A stretch of DNA of 64,000 nucleotides from a virus. Both the position numbers and the translations under genes were made by a program. Below are positions 18,043 through 27,328 of this stretch, one piece after another; positions within the stretch are counted from its first letter, which is position 1; the number at the start of each line of letters is the position of its first letter. The stretch is taken from the IMG/VR virus record IMGVR_UViG_3300042402_002055, positions 54,407-118,406 of that record, one strand, 5' to 3'. The notes beneath the pieces are model-generated. The model saw only the letters and a list, made by a program, of their open reading frames with translations, was not told where the DNA came from and did not search any database.

Positions 18043-18994
18043 TCGATTGGCCGATTGGATTATTGAAAATGTACCAGATGCAGAAGTCGTTGGTATTGAT
18101 GATTTAAGTGGTGGGTATAGAGAAAATGTAAATCCTAAAGTAATATTTTGGCAACAAAATTTAGTAGAACATCCAATTGAAAATGCATTTGATGTACATA
18201 GATTTGATTATGTATTTCATTTAGCTGCATATGCTGCAGAAGGATTATCACCATTTATCAGACAATATAATTACGAAAATAATTTAGTTGCAACTGCAAG
18301 AATTATAAACAATTGTATAAAGTATAATGTAAAAAGATTAGTATTCACATCTACACTTGCCGTATATGGTTATGGTGATGGGGGTGTATTTGATGAAATA
18401 CAAATACCAAAACCAATTGACCCATATGGAGTTGCAAAGTATGCATGTGAGATGGATATTCAAATAGCAAATGAACAACATGGATTAGATTATTGTATCA
18501 TTAGACCACACAATGTATATGGTAGAAATCAAAACATTTGGGACAAATATCGTAATGTGTTAGGTATCTGGATGTATCAACATATGATTAATGAATCAAT
18601 GACTATCTTTGGTGATGGAAACCAAACAAGAGCATTTAGTTGTATAGATGATATTGTAGAACCATTATGGAAGTCGGCAATTTTACCAGAAGCATCTAAA
18701 CAAATTATCAATTTAGGTGGAATAGAAGAGTGGTCTATTAATAATGCTAATGTAGTATTAAGAGAGGTGTTAGGAGGTGGAGAGGTAAAATATTTTGAAG
18801 GAAGACACGAAGTAAAACATTCAATTCCTACATTCCAAAAGTCGATAGACATATTAGGATTTGAACATAAAACTTCTTTGAAGGATGGTTTAACTGATAT
18901 GTGGAATTGGTCACAAGAACAACCAAAAAGAGAAAGATTTGTATGGCCATCATATGAGTTAGATAATGGAATTTATTCATTTTGGAAAAAATAA
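18002..18994 (+). CDS. NAD-dependent sugar epimerase/dehydratase
   Basis: A 330-residue extended short-chain dehydrogenase. The Rossmann motif GVAGLLGSR (GxxGxxG) is near residue 7, FHLAAYAAEG near 71, the Ser of TSTLAVYG near 114 and the catalytic pair YGVAKYACE (YxxxK) near 141. Resembles UDP-glucose 4-epimerases, which make nucleotide-sugar donors. It is the only nucleotide-sugar enzyme seen, so the cassette probably relies on host UDP- or GDP-sugars and converts one of them. Confidence 0.85.
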   Translation: MKILITGVAGLLGSRLADWIIENVPDAEVVGIDDLSGGYRENVNPKVIFWQQNLVEHPIENAFDVHRFDYVFHLAAYAAEGLSPFIRQYNYENNLVATARIINNCIKYNVKRLVFTSTLAVYGYGDGGVFDEIQIPKPIDPYGVAKYACEMDIQIANEQHGLDYCIIRPHNVYGRNQNIWDKYRNVLGIWMYQHMINESMTIFGDGNQTRAFSCIDDIVEPLWKSAILPEASKQIINLGGIEEWSINNANVVLREVLGGGEVKYFEGRHEVKHSIPTFQKSIDILGFEHKTSLKDGLTDMWNWSQEQPKRERFVWPSYELDNGIYSFWKK

Positions 18995-18997
18995 AGT

Positions 18998-19570
18998 ATG
19001 ATAGAATTTATTATACCAACATACAATAGACCACATCAATTATTAACAATAATTGGTTCTATACTTTCTCAAAATAATCCAAATTGGAAAATTCATATAG
19101 TAGCAGATGCAAAATATAATGGATATGATGATATAAAAAGAATATTCTCAAATATAGATAAAATAAAGTTTAGTGAATTACAAGGGCCACATAATGATTG
19201 GGGCCACACACCGAGACAATATGGGTTGGATAATGCAACAACGGAATGGGTAGTGATGTCAGGTGATGATAATTATTATACACCAAATTTTGTAAATGAA
19301 TTTATTTCAAAAATAAATAATAATATAAATTTCATATATTGTGACATGATACATAATCATATCAATTATAAATATTTTAATTCAGAACCAATGATAAATA
19401 AAATTGACATAGGAAATTTTGCAGTTAGAACTGAATATGCTAAACTTATTAAATTTAATAAAGGAAGTTATGGAGCCGATGGTGAATTTGTTGAAGAATA
19501 TGTGGATAAATTTTGCAAAGAAAAAAATAACATTGAAAAAATAAATGCAGCATTATATGTCCACAACTAA
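18998..19570 (+). CDS. Glycosyltransferase family 2
   Basis: A 190-residue GT-A enzyme. It starts IEFIIPTYNRPHQLLT, the classic GT2 opening, and has VVMSGDDNYYTPNF near residue 84 as the metal-binding DD site. Compact relative to the family, lacking a long C-terminal acceptor domain. Overlaps the next GT2 gene by 14 bases. Confidence 0.8.
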   Translation: MIEFIIPTYNRPHQLLTIIGSILSQNNPNWKIHIVADAKYNGYDDIKRIFSNIDKIKFSELQGPHNDWGHTPRQYGLDNATTEWVVMSGDDNYYTPNFVNEFISKINNNINFIYCDMIHNHINYKYFNSEPMINKIDIGNFAVRTEYAKLIKFNKGSYGADGEFVEEYVDKFCKEKNNIEKINAALYVHN

Positions 19571-20207
19571 ATTCTCAGTAGTAATTCCTACACTTTGGAA
19601 ATCAGATAGAACAAAAAAACTACTTTCGGATTTAAACGAATGTGAGTATGTCGATGAAATAATCGTAATAGATAATGAATACGATGGTTATCAAGATACA
19701 AAAGTTGAAAAAATTAGATTTGTTTCATTGGGAGGAAACATTTATGTAAATCCTGCATGGAACAAAGGAATAGAATTGGCAAAGAATGAATGTATTGCAT
19801 TGATAAATGATGATATAAACTTTAATCCAAACATATTCGAAGTAATAAGTGAAGATATATTAAATCAGTTTGGTATTATTGGGATGGGTGAGGGTAATTA
19901 TAAATCTGTAAACATAGAGGGTGACCCAATATTAGAAGTATGGCAACCTGGTGTAAATGATTGGGGATGGGGTTGTTTTATTATGTTAAATAAAAAAGAT
20001 TGGATTGATATTCCTGATAATATTAAAATATGGTATGGTGATAATTTTATAAAAGATGTAAATCCATCACCAAAATCATGTTTAAGAAACTTTAAGGTAG
20101 AAACCGAAATGTCAACAACATCGGATGGTGATGAATGGAACGATAGAAAAAAAGAAGACCATATTAACTTTATAAATTATTTAAGAAATGGAAAAACTAC
20201 CAATTAG
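19557..20207 (+). CDS. Glycosyltransferase family 2
   Basis: A 216-residue GT-A enzyme with KFSVVIPTLWKSDRT at the start and CIALINDDINFNP near residue 78 as the metal site. ATG 19557 is preferred over the frame's earlier start at 19545 because the GT2 strand begins right after it. The end overlaps the next gene by 20 bases. Confidence 0.8.
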   Translation: MSTTKFSVVIPTLWKSDRTKKLLSDLNECEYVDEIIVIDNEYDGYQDTKVEKIRFVSLGGNIYVNPAWNKGIELAKNECIALINDDINFNPNIFEVISEDILNQFGIIGMGEGNYKSVNIEGDPILEVWQPGVNDWGWGCFIMLNKKDWIDIPDNIKIWYGDNFIKDVNPSPKSCLRNFKVETEMSTTSDGDEWNDRKKEDHINFINYLRNGKTTN

Positions 20208-20928
20208 TATAGGAATATTATCCTGGCATAGTGGACAAGTATTAGTAGATACATTAACCACATATCATAACAATGGATTATTTGATATGGTAAACGATGT
20301 CACTATCTTATTTCAGGAAGTAACTCCACAAGATATCCAAATTGCAACTCACTTTGGATTAGACTTTATAGGTTTACAAAAGAATATTGGAATAGGACAG
20401 GCATTTATTAGATTAACTGAAAATGCACAACAAGATTATGTTTTAGTATTAGAACATGATTGGAATTTGATTGAAGATAAACAAACTACATATGATAGAT
20501 TAAAAAGAAGTTATCAAGCAATCGAAATGGGATTGGATGTAGTTCGTTTAAGACATAGAGCAAATCCAGGTAATCCACATTTTTCATTTAGACATAAAGG
20601 TAAAGAACTTACCTATTATGATGATGAAATCGGATGTCAATCTCCACACTTATTAGATTCATTACATTGGTTAGACCCATCGGTTGAATTTCCAGAATAT
20701 ATAAAGAAAACCGAAGATATGTTTTGGACAACATCTCGTTATGGTAATTGGACAAATAACCCTTGCTTATACAAAAAACAATTTTACTTAGATACCGTTA
20801 AACCATTTGCAGGTGAGGGAATTGCATTGGAAGGGAATATTAGTAAATGGTGGGCCCAACAAGAATATAAAGTAGGACACAACGAAGGATTATTCATGCA
20901 TAACGATTGGCAAAAATATGGTAAATAA
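20188..20928 (+). CDS. Glycosyltransferase-like (GT-A)
   Basis: A 246-residue protein that starts PISIGILSWHSGQVLVDTL. It has LVLEHDWNLIED near residue 89 in the place of the DxD site and WAQQEYKVGHNEGLFMHND at the end. I read it as a GT2-like enzyme from the N-terminal strand pattern and operon. Overlaps both neighbours. Confidence 0.7.
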   Translation: MEKLPISIGILSWHSGQVLVDTLTTYHNNGLFDMVNDVTILFQEVTPQDIQIATHFGLDFIGLQKNIGIGQAFIRLTENAQQDYVLVLEHDWNLIEDKQTTYDRLKRSYQAIEMGLDVVRLRHRANPGNPHFSFRHKGKELTYYDDEIGCQSPHLLDSLHWLDPSVEFPEYIKKTEDMFWTTSRYGNWTNNPCLYKKQFYLDTVKPFAGEGIALEGNISKWWAQQEYKVGHNEGLFMHNDWQKYGK

Positions 20929-22336
20929 TATAACTGCACATATGCAAGTTCATAGAAATGAAATTGCAGTAGAGGAATGTCTTCGAAGATTTCGTATACA
21001 TTTTCCAATTACCCCCATCTATTTACATGGTGATAATGGGTATGATTTTTCCGATTTTGAAAATAAATTTAAATTAAAATATACACACTCAAATATAAAT
21101 GTTTCACCGAAGGGATTGGGAAACGGTAACTGGCCTAAATATTTGGCAAGAATACTATTGACATGTCAAACATTTCCAAACGATTGGTTATTGTTTTTAG
21201 AGGAAGATGTCAACACATTACATGGTGACATAATATTTCCAACAAAAGACTCTGGTGGTGGAAATATGCATCCATATAAACTTAAATTTTATGAAACATT
21301 ATTATCAAAATATCCTGATATGGATATAACTCATGTTGGGTACAATATGGGTGGTGGTAGTATTGTTAAAATGGATGCAATGGTTAAATCAATTGTATCG
21401 GTAATAACTAATCAGTATACGGATGAATATTTGAGTGAATTGGATGATAGAATAATAATACATGGTGATACTTTAATTTCTGCATTACTACATTTAAATG
21501 GATACTCCACTTCCGAATGGGAACAATTATCAGAAAAGGCAAGTAATATATTTAAACCGAATCCTGTATTTGACCATCAATGGAAGGAATTTTACAACCA
21601 AACCGATTATAAAAATTATTTAAATTATAAAAATATGAAAAACAATAGAGAACATTTTGACAAGTATTTAGAAACAATTCAATCCGAATTATCCCATCCG
21701 GAAAAAATGGATATTAACCATATACTAAATGAAATTTTAAACTTAAATGTTTATAATAATGATTTTATATCAGTTAATGAGGGTGATATTGTAATGGATA
21801 TTGGTGTAAATTTCGGACTATTTAGTTTAGATGCTTTACAATATAATCCAAAAAAAATAATTGGATTCGAACCAAATCCAAGATTAATTCAATATTTTAG
21901 TAAATTGAATCTACCCAATGTTGAATTATACCAAGCAGCTGTATCAAATAAAAATGGCAAAATTACCTTTTATGAGAATTCATTCCCTGGTAGGTCTTCA
22001 CTACATGCTGAAAAGAGTCCTGATACAATTAAATCTTCATATGAAGTTGAGGTATATAATATAAATGATGTATTAAAATCACATAATAAAATAAATTATT
22101 TAAAAGTAGATTGTGAGGGAGCGGAATATGAAATTTTTGAAGCAATGAATATGGATATTCTAAGTAAGAATATTGATAAAATTGCAATAGAATTTCATAA
22201 TATACCAACTGATTTGAAAGTAGTAAACTTAATATCAAAAATTCAATCTGCGGGATTTGAAACTAAATTAGATTATGTTGAGGGAAGTGGTGATACTGGT
22301 ATGTTGTATGCTAGAAAACAATACAAAATAGATTAA
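20918..22336 (+). CDS. Fusion: glycosyltransferase-like domain + FkbM methyltransferase
   Basis: A 472-residue two-domain protein. Residues 1-225 look like a GT-A domain (LLFLEEDVNTLHG near 90). Residues 285-470 are an FkbM-type SAM-dependent methyltransferase: IVMDIGVNFGLFSLDA, GFEPNPRLIQYF and YLKVDCEGAEYEIFEAM, in the right order. FkbM enzymes O-methylate sugars and related metabolites. The fusion suggests that a sugar is added and then capped by methylation in one polypeptide (inference). Confidence 0.8.
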   Translation: MVNNITAHMQVHRNEIAVEECLRRFRIHFPITPIYLHGDNGYDFSDFENKFKLKYTHSNINVSPKGLGNGNWPKYLARILLTCQTFPNDWLLFLEEDVNTLHGDIIFPTKDSGGGNMHPYKLKFYETLLSKYPDMDITHVGYNMGGGSIVKMDAMVKSIVSVITNQYTDEYLSELDDRIIIHGDTLISALLHLNGYSTSEWEQLSEKASNIFKPNPVFDHQWKEFYNQTDYKNYLNYKNMKNNREHFDKYLETIQSELSHPEKMDINHILNEILNLNVYNNDFISVNEGDIVMDIGVNFGLFSLDALQYNPKKIIGFEPNPRLIQYFSKLNLPNVELYQAAVSNKNGKITFYENSFPGRSSLHAEKSPDTIKSSYEVEVYNINDVLKSHNKINYLKVDCEGAEYEIFEAMNMDILSKNIDKIAIEFHNIPTDLKVVNLISKIQSAGFETKLDYVEGSGDTGMLYARKQYKID

Positions 22337-23092
22337 ATGAAAGATTTGGTTATATCGGCAATAGCAAACTATTTGCCAGAAAAGATTAAAATATATGTAG
22401 AATCACTAAACGATTGTGGATTTAGTGGTGATAAAATAATGATATGTTATAATATTCCAAATGAAACGATAGAATATCTTTCAGCAAAAGGTTGGGAATG
22501 TTATGGTGCAGAATTACAAGGACATCCTCATATGAAACGATTAGTTGATATGTGGTGGTTCTTACAAAATGATGAGAGAGAATGGAATCATATAATTACA
22601 ACCGATGTTAGAGATATAGTATGGCAAACAAATCCATCCAATTGGTTAGAACAAAATCTTAAAACGGAAATACTATGTGCTTCGGAGTGTGTGACTTATG
22701 AAAACGAACCATGGGGTTATAAAAATATACACGAAGGATACGGCCCGATGTTTTGGGAATGGATAAAACCAAATGTAATAGGTAATGTTGGGGTGATTGC
22801 CGGAAAACATAAATCAGTAAAAGATTTATTAATGTTAAATTGGTTAGTATCACAATCAGGAGATACAAGACATTTTACCGACCAAAGTTCTTTCAATTTT
22901 ATCATATCAAATAATTTAGTAAAAGATAAAGTTGATATTAATTCTGATTTTGCTTTACAAATTGGAACTACTACAAAGGATTTGAAAATAGAAAATGATA
23001 TAATTATGAATGGTGACATACCTTATGTATTAGTTCACCAATATGATAGAAACACAGAATTAAATAATTTAGTTATAAACAAATACAAATGA
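22337..23092 (+). CDS. Glycosyltransferase-like protein
   Basis: A 251-residue protein with HIITTDVRDIVWQTNPSNWL near residue 84. A TDVRD(V/I)xxQxxP motif is what I recall from a family of putative glycosyltransferases found in large viruses and environmental bacteria. DQSSFNFII near 196 is also typical. Starts one base after the FkbM fusion gene and ends in ATGA with the next. Confidence 0.65.
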   Translation: MKDLVISAIANYLPEKIKIYVESLNDCGFSGDKIMICYNIPNETIEYLSAKGWECYGAELQGHPHMKRLVDMWWFLQNDEREWNHIITTDVRDIVWQTNPSNWLEQNLKTEILCASECVTYENEPWGYKNIHEGYGPMFWEWIKPNVIGNVGVIAGKHKSVKDLLMLNWLVSQSGDTRHFTDQSSFNFIISNNLVKDKVDINSDFALQIGTTTKDLKIENDIIMNGDIPYVLVHQYDRNTELNNLVINKYK

Positions 23093-23988
23093 AAAAAATA
23101 GTTATTACAACATTTATAATGCCAAATGAAATAGATGATTTGGAAAGAACTTTGGCGGATTTAAATAAAGCATCTAAATATGTTAGAGGTGAAAATTATG
23201 AATTATATTTAGCTCTTACGGTATCTGACTTTTTGGTAGATTGGGAAAATTCAAAATTAGATAAACAATATTTTATTGATAGATTTAATTCACTAAAATC
23301 ATTAACAGAGTGGGCAGGTAAAACTTCATTTCATATAAGAGAGGATATAATGGGTTGTACCTCATTGAGAAGGATTGCACACAATGAATGTACTGATGCA
23401 ACTCATTTTATTTGGTTAGATACTGATATTGTATTTGATGATAAGATATTGTTTTATGTAGAAAATTCAATCGATGCAATAGAGTCCGAAAATATTACAA
23501 AAAAATATGTTATTAGTCCAGAGTGCGTAAAGATTTGGGATACAACTTGGGATTGTTTGGTTAATGAAAATTTCTTAAATAAAGAGGTTGGATATTGTAG
23601 AATCAACAACCCTTTCATAGATGCAGGACAACATGGTGAAATTGGTGTAGAAACTTTATTGAATGATGTCCCAGGACAACCTAGAATGAAATTTGGTGGA
23701 GGTTGGTTTAATTGTTTATCTAAAGAATTATTAGACAGAACACCACTTCCTGAATCAATGGGACACTATGGTCCAGATGATACATTTATTATGTGGGCAT
23801 CGGAAAAACTAAATCAAAATGGTGAACAAATACATCAGTTTAAATTAAAAAACTATGTAGTTTGTGAAAACTATATTTATAGAGATAGAACTCATTACGA
23901 TAAACTAATAAAAAGAATAGACAGAAAGGAAGAATTTAGAAATCAAGCCAATGAATCATTCTCAATTGAAATAAATAATATAAAATGA
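23089..23988 (+). CDS. Glycosyltransferase-like (GT-A)
   Basis: A 299-residue protein with THFIWLDTDIVFDD near residue 106 (DxD site) and FGGGWFNCLSKELL near 204 followed by GPDDTFIMW, a GT2-type acceptor-side pattern. ATGA overlaps on both sides. Donor unknown. Confidence 0.75.
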   Translation: MKKIVITTFIMPNEIDDLERTLADLNKASKYVRGENYELYLALTVSDFLVDWENSKLDKQYFIDRFNSLKSLTEWAGKTSFHIREDIMGCTSLRRIAHNECTDATHFIWLDTDIVFDDKILFYVENSIDAIESENITKKYVISPECVKIWDTTWDCLVNENFLNKEVGYCRINNPFIDAGQHGEIGVETLLNDVPGQPRMKFGGGWFNCLSKELLDRTPLPESMGHYGPDDTFIMWASEKLNQNGEQIHQFKLKNYVVCENYIYRDRTHYDKLIKRIDRKEEFRNQANESFSIEINNIK

Positions 23989-24692
23989 CAATAGAACAAT
24001 CTAAAGAAAAATTAAAAAAAGAAGGATATACTTGGTTTGAACTAAATGAATTTGATCCTGAATTTTATAATTGGTTATTACCTCTAAAATGCAATAAAGA
24101 AAATAACTTAAAAAATAAGATTAAGGAATTAAGAATGGATATGGCCCGTAATCCAAAAATTCCAAACCATCAGATAAAAGAAATGTTTGAAACACATGAT
24201 TTAGCCTCAGAAAAGAAGAATTGGATAGTAAATGAATATAAACATATAACTAACTTTTCACAAATCTGGTATTATGGTGATTTAAATACAATGTTTAATC
24301 CAAATACATCAGAAGATGATTATAAAAATTATAAAAAATATGTTAAAAATATAGTAAACCATTTTTTTGATTTTGAAAAAAACCAACAATATTCAGATTT
24401 ATCTTTTTGTACTTATTATGATGAAGATTGTCACTTACAAAACCATTCGGATGGAACCGGAACTGGTAGAGTATGTGCACTACTAATTTATTTAAATGAA
24501 ACATACGATGAGAAGGATGGTGGTGTATTAGTTTTAAACAATACTGAAAAAGTAATTCCGACCTTTGGTAAAGTTGCAATGATAGATTTACAAACATTTG
24601 ATATACCACATATGGTAACAAAGGTAACTGGTGGAATTGGGAGATATGCAATCCTATCCTTTGTTAAGAAAACCCAGAATGAATTCAAATAA
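23985..24692 (+). CDS. 2-oxoglutarate/Fe(II)-dependent dioxygenase
   Basis: A 235-residue prolyl-hydroxylase-like oxygenase. The iron ligands are HSD in QNHSDGTGTGR near residue 152 and a distal His in DIPHMVTKV near 208; the Arg that binds 2-oxoglutarate is in GIGRYAILSF near 219. It would hydroxylate a protein, sugar or base using O2 and Fe(II). It is the last gene of the glycan operon, so a sugar or glycosylated protein is a reasonable target. Confidence 0.8.
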   Translation: MTIEQSKEKLKKEGYTWFELNEFDPEFYNWLLPLKCNKENNLKNKIKELRMDMARNPKIPNHQIKEMFETHDLASEKKNWIVNEYKHITNFSQIWYYGDLNTMFNPNTSEDDYKNYKKYVKNIVNHFFDFEKNQQYSDLSFCTYYDEDCHLQNHSDGTGTGRVCALLIYLNETYDEKDGGVLVLNNTEKVIPTFGKVAMIDLQTFDIPHMVTKVTGGIGRYAILSFVKKTQNEFK

Positions 24693-25347
24693 AAAACTTT
24701 ATATTTTTGGTGACTCTTTTTCTACAAATTTTTCTACATGTCAAACGATAGAAAAAGAAAAAACATGGCCATATCTACTATCAAATAAATTAAATTTAAA
24801 AATAGAAGACCATGCACATTCTGGAATATCAAATCAAGGAATGTTACAAATGATATATAGAAATTTAAATATAGATGATTGCGGAATGATAATATTCGGA
24901 TTAACTTTTTTTCATAGAATATATGATTTTTACAAAAATAGTGGTATTGATTTAAAAATAAGTGATACTGAATTATTAAAAAATGGTATTAACGATTATG
25001 AAATTAATTATTACAGAAAAAAAATGTTAGATGAAGTTCAATATGATGAATCAATAAAACAACAACTTGAACAATTTCATTTTATATTTAGAACATTAAA
25101 ATCAACAAATAAGCCGTTTTTCTTTTGGTCATTGGATAGGTCTAATATTTATTTTTATGAAAAATTAACTAAAGATTTTAAAAAAGAATTAATAAAATCA
25201 CCAGTTGGTACGGATGACTGGTTTAAACCATTTATAGATGTAAATGTTGAATGGGGACAGATGAATAGTGATAAACATTTTGGAGAATATGGGCATAATC
25301 AATTTTTTCAATATTTATATCAGTATATACAACCAAAATTAATATGA
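24679..25347 (+). CDS. SGNH/GDSL hydrolase-like protein 4
   Basis: A 222-residue SGNH-type protein with block I IFGDSFSTNF near residue 9 (the only canonical GDS of the seven), block II/III HSGISNQGML near 49 and C-terminal SDKHFGEYGHNQF near 202. ATG 24679 is chosen over an in-frame start at 24631 because block I then sits at the usual distance. Overlaps the oxygenase gene by 14 bases. Confidence 0.65.
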   Translation: MNSNKKLYIFGDSFSTNFSTCQTIEKEKTWPYLLSNKLNLKIEDHAHSGISNQGMLQMIYRNLNIDDCGMIIFGLTFFHRIYDFYKNSGIDLKISDTELLKNGINDYEINYYRKKMLDEVQYDESIKQQLEQFHFIFRTLKSTNKPFFFWSLDRSNIYFYEKLTKDFKKELIKSPVGTDDWFKPFIDVNVEWGQMNSDKHFGEYGHNQFFQYLYQYIQPKLI

Positions 25348-25718
25348 AATTTCAAGTAACACATCCTAAAATTTGGAATAAATTGGCAGAAAAGAATATT
25401 CCAATGAAACACAAAATCCAAATCTACGAAAAATTAGGTGGAGCATATCGTTTAGGAGAAGATGGTGGAGAACAGGTATTTAATAAAATGACTGAATTAC
25501 TTAAATATAAAGTAAATGAAGGTCCAGAATCACAAGACCATGAAGTATCTATGGCAGGTGGTCAATTAGACGATATTATAAAAAACGCAACCGAACTTAA
25601 AGGTAAAATTGGAGAACAAGAAATGAATCTACCAGGTTGGATTTCAGACCACATTTCACAGGCAATGCAATTTATTAACCAGGCAAATACTGGTTTTCAC
25701 AAATTAGACGAAAAATAA
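25344..25718 (+). CDS. Conserved phage protein, possible virion-associated
   Basis: A 124-residue protein. Its C-terminal text NLPGWISDHISQAMQFINQA resembles a short module I recall at the ends of small structural proteins in marine phages. The N-terminus is basic with a helix-rich pattern. ATGA overlap upstream, TAATG overlap downstream. Function not known. Confidence 0.7.
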   Translation: MKFQVTHPKIWNKLAEKNIPMKHKIQIYEKLGGAYRLGEDGGEQVFNKMTELLKYKVNEGPESQDHEVSMAGGQLDDIIKNATELKGKIGEQEMNLPGWISDHISQAMQFINQANTGFHKLDEK

Positions 25719-26032
25719 TGGAAAATATTTATTCAGTATTAATTACGGCAATAACCGTATTAGGTGGAACAGGAGCTTGGAGATACTACGAAAAGAGAGC
25801 TTTAAATAAAGAAAGAGATGAGGAGTTTATCAGACACGATTGTAAAGATAGAATCTCTAAATTGGAAGGATTATTAGAAGCTGCATCAAAAGAGAAAGAT
25901 GAACTTCGTAATATGGTATTGGCACTTACAAAAGAAGTAGCAGCATTGACTGTTAAAGTAGAATTTCTTACAAAAGAAAACGATAAGTTAGAAAAGGCTC
26001 TACCAAAAACAAAGAGACAATTAAATGGGTAA
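25718..26032 (+). CDS. Membrane-anchored coiled-coil protein
   Basis: A 104-residue protein with one N-terminal hydrophobic segment (residues 5-22) followed by a long heptad-patterned helix (30-95, rich in Lys, Glu, Leu). A single membrane anchor with a periplasmic or cytoplasmic coiled coil is the layout of inner-membrane spanins, but no partner lipoprotein gene overlaps it. Function uncertain. Confidence 0.7.
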   Translation: MENIYSVLITAITVLGGTGAWRYYEKRALNKERDEEFIRHDCKDRISKLEGLLEAASKEKDELRNMVLALTKEVAALTVKVEFLTKENDKLEKALPKTKRQLNG

Positions 26033-26846
26033 AAACGGATTCATAGAAGGAATGTGGAATGGTTTAAAAGTTGAATTTGGAAAAGTATATTCAAATTTAA
26101 ATGCATTTGCATTCAATCCATTACATGAAGCTGGTGAACCTACTGGTAAAAAACTTAGAGTATTTGATTTTGACGATACATTGGTTCAAACAAAATCATT
26201 CATATACATTACACATAAAGACGGAAAGAAGTCAAAATTAAACCCAGGTGAATACGCAGTATATGAACCAAAAGAAGGTGACGAATTTGACTTTAGTGAT
26301 TTCCAAAAAGTAACAGACCCACAAGAAATTAAGGGAGTTACTAACTTACTTAAAAGAATAGTAAACGCATCAGGTGAAAGAACAGTTGCAATATTAACTG
26401 CAAGAAGTGCATACAAACCTGTTAAAGATTATTTACAAGATATTGGATTGGAGGGAATATATGTTGCTGCATTAGGTAGTTCTGACCCACAAGATAAAGC
26501 AGATTGGATTGAAGAAAAGATTAAAAAAGGATTTAATGATGTATTTTTTATAGATGACTCACACAAAAATGTAAGTGCAGTAAAAAAACTAAAAGAAAAA
26601 TATCCGAATATAAAGATGAGTGTTCAACATGTAAAACATGATGTTCCAAAACCACCTAAAAACTCAAAAATGAAAAAGGACGAAAAACCAAACGATATGA
26701 GTTTGAAATCGTTATTACCAAAGAATTTAAATCAAACAATCAAAAACCCAGATACAGGTAGAACGATTAAAGTTAAATCTGCATTAGGATATGATAAACA
26801 ATCTAAAGTATTTAAAGCAGCACAGAATTTAGTTAAAAAGAAATAG
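26025..26846 (+). CDS. HAD-superfamily phosphatase-like protein
   Basis: A 273-residue protein. HAD motif I is FDFDDTLVQT near residue 45, motif II is the Thr of AILTARSAY near 125 and motif IV is FFIDDSHKNV near 176. The text around these blocks (AVYEPKEGDEFDFSDF) matches a HAD family I associate with many phages. Residues 205-273 are a basic extension. It sits directly upstream of a P-loop kinase, so a joint role in nucleic-acid end processing is conceivable, although the kinase looks more like APS kinase. Confidence 0.82.
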   Translation: MGKNGFIEGMWNGLKVEFGKVYSNLNAFAFNPLHEAGEPTGKKLRVFDFDDTLVQTKSFIYITHKDGKKSKLNPGEYAVYEPKEGDEFDFSDFQKVTDPQEIKGVTNLLKRIVNASGERTVAILTARSAYKPVKDYLQDIGLEGIYVAALGSSDPQDKADWIEEKIKKGFNDVFFIDDSHKNVSAVKKLKEKYPNIKMSVQHVKHDVPKPPKNSKMKKDEKPNDMSLKSLLPKNLNQTIKNPDTGRTIKVKSALGYDKQSKVFKAAQNLVKKK

Positions 26847-26848
26847 TT

Positions 26849-27295
26849 ATGATATACCTTTTCACAGGTCAGCCGGGAAGTGGTAAAACTACTTTGGCTA
26901 AGAAGTTACAAATGTGGTTACAAACTGATAAAGCAAATTGGAGAAAATCCGTATTTCATATTGACGGAGACCAATTACGAGAATTATTCCCAAACAAAGA
27001 CTATTCAAAAGAAGGTAGAGAAAAGAATATCCAAAAAGCTTTCGATATTGCAAGGTTTTTAGACGATTCTGGGAACGATGTTGTAATATCCTTAGTTAGT
27101 CCTTATAAACATTTAAGAGACGAATTTAAGTCTCAATGCAAGGTACAAGAGATTTATTGTCATACTAAGAAAATTAGAGGTAGAGAGGATAAGTTTGCAT
27201 TAGATTATGAACCACCTACCGAATATTTTGTAGATTTAGACACATCGGAGCCATCGGACGAAACTTTTAAAAAGTTATTAAAAATTATTGTTTGA
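26849..27295 (+). CDS. APS-kinase-like P-loop kinase
   Basis: A 148-residue kinase with P-loop GQPGSGKTTLAKKL near residue 7, HIDGDQLRELF near 39 and VVISLVSPYKHLRDE near 73. The DGD..R and SPY..R motifs are those of adenylylsulfate kinase, which makes PAPS. The protein is shorter than cellular CysC (about 200). Phage members may phosphorylate other nucleotides. An alternative reading is the kinase half of a split polynucleotide kinase/phosphatase with the preceding HAD protein. Confidence 0.75.
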   Translation: MIYLFTGQPGSGKTTLAKKLQMWLQTDKANWRKSVFHIDGDQLRELFPNKDYSKEGREKNIQKAFDIARFLDDSGNDVVISLVSPYKHLRDEFKSQCKVQEIYCHTKKIRGREDKFALDYEPPTEYFVDLDTSEPSDETFKKLLKIIV

Positions 27296-27328
27296 TATAC
27301 TTATAGTTATAATTAAATAGTTATTAGT

